NCBI GenBank assembly: GCA_024196135.1
Contig: JAMQCK010000876.1
Location: 1 to 14,546, forward strand
Reading direction: 5' to 3'
Length of the DNA: 14,546 nt
Origin: Pleurotus ostreatus/Saccharomyces cerevisiae fusant
Lineage: Eukaryota > Opisthokonta
In this document: positions 1 to 8,135 of the stretch, in pieces
How the letters are laid out: the number at the start of each line of letters is the position of its first letter
Numbering within the stretch: position 1 is the stretch's first letter
The notes under the pieces: model-generated
What the model saw: the letters and a program-made list of their open reading frames with translations, nothing else
Told to the model about the DNA's origin: nothing
The model's database searches: none
Translations under genes and position numbers: made by a program

Positions 1-1509
1 CTGTTTGTTTAATTTTGCAAGGGGTAGCTTGGCGGCTTTTGCATCCGTCCTTCGATCACACCTGTAATCAAGACCTCGATCGAGGTCCGATCGGCCTCTA
101 TACAATTGCGGATACGGCGGATGCGTCGGCATGTCTGTCCCTTGCTTGGCCGTCCCATTCATTCGTCCGCAGTCGAGACGTCGCTCTTGGATGCCCGCCG
201 TGCGCAGCAGTCCCTCCGACGCCTTGCCTACCGTCCTCGGCAACCGCAGCAGGACGCTGATACTCCGGGTGTCGTCGTACACAAGCATGTTGATCTTCCC
301 AGGACCTGAAGCCGATCCACTCGCGAGGAAAGTGGCGAGCTCGACGGCGTGCGACACGTTGCATCTCACTGATGTCGAGGACTCTTGTGTACTAGGCGCG
401 TCATCGAGCAGTATAGGTCATTGCACAGGCGCGGCCGTTCCTTTGCGCAGCAGCGGTCGAGCCGACGCCGCTTGTGGCATGTGCAGTCCCCCTCGCGCGC
501 TCCACAGGAGCCTCGCGAGGAGGAAGCTTGCTGTGGGTCGAAAGCTGTCCGGTCCGCCACCTCCCGAGACGTCAAAAGTCGCATCACCCCCGCGCGTCTG
601 AATTGGCTGCGCAATCCGCTACCTGTCAAGGCTTTCAGGGTGTACTCGTGCAAGCGTGCGTGCAAGTTGACGTCTTCTGTCAGAATCAGTCAGATGGATT
701 AGCCCCCGAGGTCGACGGCGTGCTCGGGATGCGGTCTCTGGAAGACGCGTTCTCTTGCACGATGAACAGGGACTTCATTGTACTGTGGCATCCGGAGGGA
801 TTCCTCAGATAGAGGAGAATATAATGCGGCACGAACTACGTGTCTATGAGAAGAAGGATACATGGTGCATAAGTACGACATTGGCCTGGAAGGAAAGAGC
901 GCTTACCGAAGCGCATATCCCCTTCATACATGCCGTGCGACGGCCCATGCGGAGTCGATCTACGGAAAAAGACTATACGGAATATGATCAGCATCCTCCT
1001 CGTCTCCTCCGACGTTACCAGGTAGTTCCGTGCGCCCAGATCGCGAGTAATGGCCATTGAGACAAGCATCAAGCACTAGACTATCCAAAGATAGGTTCAG
1101 GTCAGAACAGATATTGCAGGAAGCCCGACGCCACGCACCATGGCCGAAGGACGGACTCCTCGGTGAGAAACGCGGTGCCGGCCAGCTGCAGCTCGAAGCA
1201 CCAGTCGAATTTCCTCGGTGCGTCATCGACATCGTGTGGATCACGTGAAGGTTCGACTTCAGGCACGCCGTTACTGGCTTTCGCATGACGCAGATTGTCC
1301 ACGGCGATAGGTTTACCGCGTCCAGGTCCGGGTCTCAGCGCTTCTGAAGTCTTCAACGCGCTGGGAGTCGAGCCTGAAGCTGAAGTCGAGGCTAGTACTC
1401 TGGTGGAGTTCGTCGCGTTGGCCGGAGGTGCGACTGAGCGAAGATAACTCCCTTCGCGAGGTGCGTTTGTCGTCTTGCGATCGCACTCCGCCAATTGACG
1501 AGGTACCAT
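1..1509 (-). pseudogene. Decayed coding sequence, family not recognised
   Basis: I do not recognise this gene. The minus strand carries protein-like stretches that change frame repeatedly. From about 1509 to 1102 one frame reads a Ser/Pro-rich segment and then a more globular segment containing KFDWCFELQLAG and ESVLRPWCVASGF. It is followed in other frames by SLDSLVLDACLNGHYSR and LGARNYLVTSEETRRM. From about 618 to the left edge a third frame reads GGDATFDVSGGG, SHAVELATFLASG, then KINMLVYDDTRSISVLLRL. That frame has an in-frame TGA at 418-420 and a TAG at 619-621. I found no intron of normal fungal length that removes both stops cleanly. The simplest reading is a frameshifted relic; unrecognised short introns in a live gene remain possible. 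It lies on the same strand as the MYND gene and downstream of it. Boundaries are approximate. Confidence 0.35.
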
Positions 1510-1632
1510 CGTAGCTTACGACGCATGGTCTTCCGCCTGAAGCGCCATACGGGCACCTGCAGCGTACATATATCTTGCGCCTCGCACTGCATCACACTTA
1601 ATTTCTGCTCGCCCCTTTGCTTCGCTTACACC

Positions 1633-3540
1633 CTACTGAACATTACACGCCTGAAAAATTCGCCCATCCTTCAATTGTAAGTGCTTCAGCGTCGCTCTAT
1701 CCACCAACACAGCCGATTTCGCCCGATCCGACAATCCCACCCGCGCCGTAACCAGCACCTCCGGGTCGCCTGCCCCCTGCACCTGCCGCCAGACTTTGGA
1801 TGCTTGCGCGTTCGCGTCCGCGGGGGTGGCATGCACCGTGTGCGACGGTACGATCACGCTGAACTGTATGATTATATGTATCGTCCAGGCTGGGGAGGAC
1901 GAGGTGCGCGAAAGTTCGGTGATGCTGTCGAGGACGGCGCCGAGGTGCGTGCGCATGTACTCATTTCCGCAGAGGCGCAGGAAATGCGCGCTCGTGGGGG
2001 ACATTGGACCTGAAGTGCGTATGAGTCGGAGGACTGGATAGGGCTCTGGCGAGATGCGATGAGTAGAGGACTAGAACTTACCGCGCCACATCCAAGGGAC
2101 TCCGTACGTATCCGACTTGTGATCGGCACGGTGCGTTGGCCAATCGAGCCTTTGGCAATCTGTTGAGCAGTAGTAGACGGACAGGCAAGGACAGCGGCGA
2201 ATGCTCTCGTGCGTGCTTCCTGTCGTCATTCGACACTGACGATATCGTGTTAATACTAGGTGAGATCAGCGATGCGCGGAACAACTCACTCTACTGTATG
2301 AGCAGGCTTTCTGATAGCTCACACGCGCCAGCTCAAGGCGCTCGCGCACTACGGCTGTAGCCGCGCTCTCGAGCAGTTCTTCGGATGCAATTTCTGGCTG
2401 CTCGCGCGCGACTTCGGCATACACCGTCTCCATCGCAATCACTCGGAGAACCTCCGTAACTCGCAGCGTCTTCTGCTCCCGATGCAGCGCGATGATGAGC
2501 GGAAGGACTCCAGCCCGCAACGACCACACCAGCGCCCTTCGATCCTCCGAGTTCTTCCAGATCGCGGCGAACGTGAAACAGATGCCATCCGCCACGCTAC
2601 GGATCTCGTCCGCCATCGCATTTTCCGACGCGGGCGACCCTGCCGCCTCGGCGGCTAGCGACCGCATCGCGCGCAGGAGATCGACGAGTGTGACCATGAC
2701 TTCGCGTGGCATAGTGCGCACGGGTGGGAGGGGCTCGGTGAATAGTTGAATCGAATTAAGCTTATTTCTGAGAGACCCTAAGAGATCCATTCTGGCGGTT
2801 GGTGTGGCGCCCTGAGGGATTTCTTCGAGGATCATACGGCAGTGGGATATAAGGCGAGTATAGATCTTTCGAGTGTGGTCTCTGGTCGCCCAGCGAGCGC
2901 CTTCGAGGGCGGACTGGTCCATGAGCGTGTAGTCGACGACAGCGGGGTAGACACCGGACTGCCATGCTGCGTGCTTGAGCACTGCTTCGTCGAGAAGGTC
3001 GGCACATGAAAATACGGACTTTCGCGCACCGGGAGAGGAGGTGTAGTCCCCAACGCGCAGCCACAGGACAAATAGCAAGCCATATACCAGCGGTGTTTGT
3101 ACGAAGAGGTCGAGCAAGATGGGTTTCATGCGAAAAAGGCGGCGGAAGATTTCGCATATAGTATCGACTGGGATGTCCTTGAGTCGCTCTGTCCCGACAT
3201 GATGCATAGGGTGAAGGTAGTCGAGCCATGGAATCAGATGATGCCATATACGACGCACGCTGCACGCAACGGCCTCGGAGAAGTCGGTAGGCAACCTCAG
3301 AGCGTCCACGAGGGTGTGAATGTTTCGCAAAACCAAGGTCACGGAGCGGGAGTCAAAATTCAGCCTACTCCCATTCGGAAGAGTAGGCGATACGGCGCGC
3401 AGATGGTCGAAGAGGCGCGGAGAGCGCAGTGTCTTCTCGATCTCTGCGGCTACAGTCGCAGCCTCGCCCGACGAGGGATCAAGCAAGCGGTAGCGCCTGA
3501 TCAGATAGGAGAGCGAGATGTCGGATATCGGAGCTGACAT
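1633..3540 (-). CDS. MYND-type zinc-finger protein, three exons, 593 aa
   Basis: Exons on the minus strand are 3540-2290, 2235-2082 and 2009-1633. Introns of 54 and 72 nt carry donors GTGAGT and GTAAGT and join in phases 0 and 1. Residues 1 to about 410 are mostly helical, Leu/Arg-rich and without obvious motifs. A MYND zinc finger spans about 413-457: Cys413, Cys418, Cys432, Cys434, Cys440, Cys444, His452 and His456, with the typical YYCSTDCQRLDW core. The first cysteine ends exon 1 and the rest lie in exon 2. A C-terminal region of about 125 residues follows. MYND fingers are protein-interaction modules, and this layout (long helical N-terminal region, finger, short tail) is common in expanded basidiomycete families of unknown function. 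Oddities: the second metal pair is C-x-C rather than C-x2-C, and the last ligand appears to be His instead of Cys. The start at 3540 is the first Met of the long open frame. The stop is TAG at 1633-1635. Confidence 0.85.
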
Positions 3541-3938
3541 GAGAGGCTTGCGATGAGGGTACAGAGCAAGAAAGTACGAGCGTCGTCGCTCGCGCGGTTA
3601 GACGGACCACGAACACGTGAGCAGAAGTTCAATCCCCGAGCCTGCCGAACGCGGCCGGATATTTTCCCTTTCGACTTCCATGACCTGCATTTCTGCTTCT
3701 CTGGCATGTGAAGCTCACCTCACTATGGCCAATGTCTACCGCCGTCTTTGCGCGCGACATCTTTGCTGGCGTTGGTCTTGCGGCGCGGCAGGATACGCGT
3801 TGACTTGACTTTACCCATCTTATCCTCGAGCCTCGGTCAAGCAGCCTCCTCAGGTGAGTTGCATCTTCGCTCAAAAAGAATAGTGCATTGGCACTACCTA
3901 TTCCAGGAGGCACGGTCGTCCCCGAGATGAACTCCAAA
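3541..3938. other. Intergenic, 5' flank of MYND gene
   Basis: No confident gene. On the minus strand a 31-codon ORF (3818-3723) begins MGKVKSTRILPRR and is strongly basic. It ends at TAG just before a GTGAGC donor-like site. Skipping that stop with a short intron would join it to another basic open frame (3707-3501) that overlaps the MYND start, so it could be a 5' leader ORF or an unrelated small gene. A plus-strand donor-like GTGAGT lies near 3853. None of this is strong enough to call a gene. Confidence 0.4.
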
Positions 3939-3986
3939 AGTTGTCTAATGGTTACTGCGCGACCCATCGAGTTGTCTCAAGGTTAT
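3939..3986 (+). repeat. Two short tRNA 5'-half-like fragments
   Basis: The segment 3939-3954 matches the D-arm (A-box) part of the tRNA at 7248 (core TTGTCTAATGGTTA). The segment 3969-3986 is a more diverged version (core TTGTCTCAAGGTTAT). Neither is followed by an anticodon arm or T-arm. They lie immediately upstream of the 140-bp tandem duplication. They are probably tRNA-derived debris rather than genes. Confidence 0.5.
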
Positions 3987-3992
3987 CCCTAA

Positions 3993-4264
3993 CCCCCTAG
4001 CTGATACTTCTACCAGCTCGGCCTTTCCATCGCTTCCGGCACCAAGCGCCCCCACAAGACCTCACTCCTGACATTCACGGTACCAGGGAGTGCGGACTGG
4101 TTTGAAAAATTGCGAGATTGGTACAGTTTCCGCCCCCTATCTGATACTTCTACCAGCTCGGCCTTTCTATCGCTCACATCACCCAGCGCCCCAACAAGAC
4201 CTCACTCCTGACATTAACGGTACCAGGGAATGCGGACTGGTTTGAAAATTTGCGAAATTGGTAT
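3993..4264. repeat. Tandem duplication, two copies, 140-bp period
   Basis: Copy A is 3993-4132 and copy B is 4133 to about 4264. Both begin CCCCCTA, and shared blocks such as CTGATACTTCTACCAGCTCG (4001 and 4141) and CTCACTCCTGACATT (4061 and 4201) are spaced exactly 140 bp apart. By eye the copies differ at roughly one position in ten, with the densest changes near 4033-4047 and 4173-4187, so the duplication is not recent. Because 140 is not a multiple of three, it is unlikely to be an in-frame protein repeat. tRNA 5'-half-like sequences lie on both sides. I do not recognise the unit. Confidence 0.9.
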
Positions 4265-4288
4265 CATCAGCGCAGAAGGTACTACAAC

Positions 4289-4325
4289 GCCCGAGTTGTC
4301 TAATGGTTATGACGTTGCTTTCTGG
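4289..4325 (+). repeat. Stranded tRNA 5' half
   Basis: These 37 bases match the 5' half of the tRNA at 7248-7285 from the first acceptor base through the position after the anticodon, with one substitution and one missing base. The acceptor 5' strand GCCCGAG, the TT, the three-base-pair D stem and the TTGCT anticodon stem are all present. By position the anticodon would be CTG instead of CCG. No T-arm (GGTTCGAATCC-like) or 3' acceptor strand follows within the next 150 bases, so this is a truncated copy and not a gene. Confidence 0.7.
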
Positions 4326-5483
4326 TGCGCAACGCGAGAGGCCCTTGAGCCGCTCGTAGCCCAGGGCCCCGAGCGCCAGCGAGGATCAGGCCCGGGGGGT
4401 TACGTGCAGGCGAAAGGGTCGAGGCGTTCTCACCGAGTAAAAATCTTGCGCGCAGATACACTCGGCGCGAGTGCGCGTCGTCGGTGCGCGTTGTCGTCGG
4501 GGGCGCGTCGTCGGGGGCGCTCACTTTTGATGGTGGCTAGCTGGCGTGGGCGGCAGCGGCGCCCCATATCATGCACACTCGTGCTTTCAATATCATCCTC
4601 AGTCATCGTTAAGTACACCCACCCGGTCCCTGCTATTGCCATGTACTCATGAACGTCCCGCCTCGTCCGCCCGCCCGCCCGCCCGCCCGCCGATCTCAGC
4701 GCGTGGCGATTGCCTCCGCCGCTTCTTTCCGTCGATCACCTCAATCCCCGCGCCAGTCATTGTCGGGTGTCCTTCCTCAATCTAATTGCGCCCTGATGCG
4801 CTCATTGTGCAAGACGTCGCCCGCGCCATCACCAACGACCCTCCCGGTGCCGATCCCGCCTCCCGCCTCCCGCCGATCGCGACGCGCCTTCTTCGTCGAT
4901 CAATCCTGACAGCCAAGCGACACGCCTCCGTCCGCGCCGCGTACTCGCCGACGTCAATGAGAAGAGTATCGCGCCCGCCTCGGGCTTTTCCAAGCTGATG
5001 GGTAGCGTAGGCGTGTGTATTGCATACGGTTGACTTTGTGCATCGCACTACCAGCCTCGCCCATGCTACGCCCACGTCGACACCACCTTCGTCGATGCCA
5101 TCCTCGCCGACGCCCCCCTCGACGCTGCCGCCCTCGCCGCCCGCCCTCGCCGACGCACGATCCGCGCACGACGCGTCGCTACGCGTGACGTCATTCCTCT
5201 GCCGCGTCTGTGCGCCGACTGGCACCCGCCCGCGCCCGCTTGCGGACAGTGTCTGCGCTTGGTCAGCGACAGTGCAGCTCATGCGCACGGACGCTCACCC
5301 CCTCGACGTCTCTTTCCGCGGCGCGCGCTCCCATCCGCCTCCTCCGGCAGTCGCGGCTCACCCTCCGGCACGACGAGCATCGGGTTCGCGTCAAATGTGG
5401 CTTTGTACTCGGCGGACGCGTCGCACGGCGTAGGCTCTGTCATCGTGGGTGGAAGCAAAGTGCGTACGTTGCTTCTTTCCGCC
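4326..5483. other. GC-rich region without an assignable gene; possible upstream exons
   Basis: Extreme GC content keeps several frames open on both strands, so open length is poor evidence here. Protein-like plus-strand pieces include PDALIVQDVARAITND (frame from 4786), RRVLADVNEKSIAPASGFSKLM (about 4930-5000) and VDTTFVDAILADAPLDAAALA (from about 5079). They lie in different frames. The intron-like span from GTAGCG (about 5001) to CCAG (about 5054) does not join them in one clean phase. They could be upstream exons of the gene called at 5484, or a decayed relative. GTCGTCGGGGGCGCG-type repeats lie near 4480-4520. Confidence 0.4.
4667..4692. repeat. CCCG tetranucleotide microsatellite
   Basis: About six uninterrupted CCCG units. 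The tract is likely to vary in length between strains and lies in non-coding or uncertain sequence. Confidence 0.9.
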
Positions 5484-6997
5484 ATGTCAGCCGACGACTC
5501 CGACGTCACGATCGAGGACAGCTGGGATCCCGTACCGGGCGCCGACCAGGTGGACACATACGTCGAGGGCTACGAGGAGGCGCTCAATGAGCTGCGCATC
5601 GCACTCAACAACGTCGCCCGCAAGCGCCGCTGCATCGCGCTATTCGAGAATGTCAGTCAGGATCGCATCGCCCGCATCCACGCCACGGACCAGTCCCTAT
5701 ACCACACGGTCACAATGTACCCCCAGGTGGCGCGCGCCTTCCCTCATCTGCGCTAACGCTAATTGGCGGCGCAGTACCTGCCAGGGGAGCTCCGCCATCG
5801 GTTCCCGCAACGGCGCCGCCCCTCCTCGCCCCCCGAGGATGATCATTACACACCGCCGTTCGAGAACGAGGACACCCCGAGCGAGCAGCGCGAGCCCACC
5901 CCACGCCCGCGCGCCCCCCACGAACCGACCCCGCACGAGCCCACCCCGCACGAGCTCACTCCCCCGAGCACGCCTCGGCCCCCAACGCCACCGCCTGCCC
6001 GCCGGCGCGGCCGCCCGTCCGTCTCCTCTGCTCACCTTTCCGTTGAGCAGATAGACGCGATGCTGATCGCCAACCTCGGCCAGCCGCCGCTCTCGGCCGA
6101 CAGGCTGATCGAGCTCTCAGCGCCATCCCCGCTCGGGCAGACAACCAGACGCCTCGAAGCACTCGCCAACGCCACCCGGGGCGTAGCCGCAGACATCACC
6201 GTCGCCACCTGGTCCATCTCCTACGCCCCCTTTTCCGAAATTTACGAGATGCTGGAGAACCAGAGCGCGTTCTTCAGCGCGCCACCGACCCCGCTCGCAT
6301 TTGCCCGCCAACATGAAGTAAGTCGGCGGCCGCATATATGCGCTCCATCTCTCACGCCCCCCAGGCTATTCTCAACTTTGGCCGACACGTCGGCTTCCAC
6401 GCGCTCGTATACAAGACCATGCTCAAGCTCTTTGACATCACGTTTGCCCGGCGCTGGTACGCAGTCTCGCTGCACGACCCCGAATTCCCGACCCGCTTCT
6501 ATCGACAGCTGTGGGCCATGACGCCCGAAGGGCGCAACGCGCTCGCTAATGCACCCGACGCCGACGCCGTTTACAAGGCGCACGCGACTCAGATCTACGA
6601 GCAGATCGTTCACAAGCAGCAGCCGCGCGTCACTGCCCGCAACCGCCTCTTGCGCCTCTGCGCCAGGGTCAGTGTGCCTGCCACTCGCTCTTTCCTTTCT
6701 GACCTAGCACAGTTCGGACCCATCGTACTCATCGACCCGTGCTGGGAGTACGACATCTTGCTCAACACGAACCACGGGTCAAAGGCTATGAACTCCGCCA
6801 TCGCGTACTACGATGCGTTTGCGCGCGGGACGTCCATCCCCACGCGCCAGATACTGTACATTCGTGCCGAGGCCGCAGTCATCGCGCTCGCCGGTTCGTG
6901 CGACGGGCTCGTCAGTCACATGGACATGATCAGGGGACAGCTATGGGAGCTTAGAGTACATGCCTCGGTCGCCTTTGCGCCGCACCATGAAACATGA
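5484..6997 (+). CDS. Unrecognised four-exon protein, 457 aa, with Pro-rich linker
   Basis: Exons are 5484-5726, 5775-6317, 6365-6667 and 6713-6997, all joined in phase 0. The introns are 48, 47 and 45 nt, with branch-like GCTAAC and CTGAC and pyrimidine-AG acceptors. Intron 3 is a multiple of three without a stop, so retention would insert 15 residues. Residues 1-81 are acidic then helical (MSADDSDVTIEDSW at the start). Residues about 90-165 are disordered, with Pro/Glu/His repeats (HEPTP) ending in an AT-hook-like RRRGRP. Residues about 170-457 look globular (for example FGRHVGFHALVYKTMLKLFD and IVLIDPCWEYDILLN). I recognise no catalytic motif, signal peptide or membrane segment. The Met at 5484 sits in a good context (CCGCCATGTC), but the frame stays open upstream, so the true start could be earlier. 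An AATAAA lies one base after the stop codon. Confidence 0.72.
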
Positions 6998-6998
6998 A

Positions 6999-7004
6999 AT
7001 AAAG
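6999..7004 (+). promoter_or_regulatory. Candidate polyadenylation hexamer AATAAA
   Basis: AATAAA begins one base after the TGA of the preceding gene and is followed by a T/G-rich stretch (GGTTGTTGGAATGTTGT). It fits a 3'-end signal by position. It is unusually close to the stop codon and could be coincidental. Confidence 0.4.
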
Positions 7005-7128
7005 GTTGTTGGAATGTTGTATGCCTATCGAAGACGTCGCCATGACATGACAAGCGTAATTGCACGATCCGAGTCGTGAATCGAGTCCAATGCCGTGGCG
7101 TGCCAGGAGCAACCACCGGGGCTCGAAA

Positions 7129-7165
7129 ACATACGGCGCCACATACGACGCCACATACCGTATGT
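7129..7165. repeat. 8-bp inverted repeat enclosing a small direct repeat
   Basis: ACATACGG (7129-7136) is the reverse complement of CCGTATGT (7158-7165). The 21-nt spacer holds two copies of CGCCACATAC. It could form a hairpin or be a protein-binding site; nothing shows its function. It lies between the 5484 gene and the tRNA. Confidence 0.55.
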
Positions 7166-7247
7166 CGAGACCATGCTTTGATCAAAGTTCACGTTTTGCT
7201 TCCGTCACCTCGCAGCCTCGCCTGCCTGCTCTCGCGGCCCTTCCATC

Positions 7248-7353
7248 GCCCGAGTTGTCTAATGGTCTATGACGTTGCTTTCCGGCCTTGGCGGCTTTGC
7301 TGTTGTCTAATGGTGGTAGGCAGAGGTTGCGGGTTCGAATCCCGTCTCGGGTT
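7248..7353 (+). tRNA. Probable intron-containing tRNA, anticodon CCG (Arg) by position
   Basis: The acceptor stem GCCCGAG (7248-7254) pairs with CTCGGGT (7346-7352), with one G-T at the end, and the discriminator is T7353. The D stem is GTC/GAC. The anticodon stem TTGCT (7275-7279) pairs with GGCAG (7319-7323), including two G-T pairs. The T arm GCGGG-TTCGAAT-CCCGT (7329-7345) contains a perfect B-box. In normal numbering the anticodon is CCG at 7282-7284, followed by G, with an intron of about 32 nt (7286-7317) at the standard position after base 37. TTTTT at 7357-7361 would end Pol III transcription. The intron contains a second A-box-like copy of the gene's own D-arm, and the D-loop has an extra C compared with the 4289 copy. 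A degenerate or pseudo tRNA, or a tRNA-derived SINE head, is therefore a real alternative. Confidence 0.5.
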
Positions 7354-7356
7354 GCC

Positions 7357-7361
7357 TTTTT
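7357..7361 (+). terminator. Pol III T-run terminator
   Basis: Five T residues starting four bases after the tRNA discriminator base, the usual position for RNA polymerase III termination. Confidence 0.5.
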
Positions 7362-8135
7362 GCGAGGCCCTACGGGCGAGAAATGCGCTCAAAACGAGGG
7401 AAACAGAGTTGAGCGGGAGCAGGTCTCGCGATCAAAAGTTTATCACGGTAGTATGCGTCCGAAGCCAGTTAGCCTTTCTGATCGCGGTCTAATCTTGGAC
7501 TCCTTCCCACCAGCTTACCGGCTACACAAACAGCTGCTCTGTGTCGGCGCGGATTGTACTGACTTACACGAAAGCTTTTCAACTTGTAACTCATGCTGGC
7601 CTTGGTAGTTGCGGACGATGTCGGCAAAGTTGAACTTACCGACCGTGATCGAGGCGTGATTCGGAGCCCGGGCCGAATCAAGTCCAAGCTTGCTCTTGGT
7701 TCGAACCACCATGCTGACCGTCGGGATACGTGCGTTCTCCACGGTTTCTTTCCCTTCTGCCTTCGGATCTCAATTCGTTGGGCTCATAGGTATCAGCATC
7801 GGGGATCCTAGGCCAGCCTCTCGTCCGTCGGCCGTGTCAACGGCCTTTACGTCCTTCTCGTGCTTCCGTGCAAGTCAATCACTGCGCTATTGAATTGTCC
7901 TCGCCCTGGGCATGGCATGACCTCCGTAAATTCGTGCAACACCCCGGAACGAGGCGCTTATACACTCTTGCCTCCGGCGCTCATTGTTCGTCTCGTTCTC
8001 CGTCGAACTCGATCGCCGCATTCAGCGAACCACGCGGATCGGCATCCCCAGTGGATTTCTTCGTTCTTTTGAAAACAAGTACGCTCTGCATCTCAGCTTG
8101 TCAGCTCCAGCGATCTGTTCTCCGCCTTAACAACG
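7362..8135. other. Intergenic, with a weak minus-strand coding remnant
   Basis: On the minus strand about 7745-7515 reads VENARIPTVSMVVRTKSK and continues open to a GTAAGT donor-like site. Just upstream a different frame reads DADTYEPNELRSEG (about 7790-7750), so a frameshift near 7755-7765 would separate the two. RIPTVSMVV loosely resembles a strand near the C-terminus of class-V aminotransferases, but that is too weak for a call. The rest (7800-8135) is the 5' flank of the coiled-coil gene, with pyrimidine-rich stretches near 7985-8005. Confidence 0.35.

Noticed and set aside
131..601. Long plus-strand ORF
   Set aside because: Composition is poor (Arg/Ser/Pro-rich) and the opposite strand reads better; treated as a shadow.
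3748..3930. Plus-strand ORF beginning MRATSLLALVLRRGR with a GTGAGT donor nearby
   Set aside because: It looks like a signal peptide at first sight, but no downstream exon continues it and the region is the 5' flank of the MYND gene.
4782..5288. Minus-strand Gly/Arg/Val-rich ORF
   Set aside because: It is typical of the complement of GC-rich sequence, with no splice or domain support.
7303..7353. A second, independent tRNA using the inner A-box
   Set aside because: It would lack a 5' acceptor strand and an anticodon arm; it is better explained as a duplication inside the intron.
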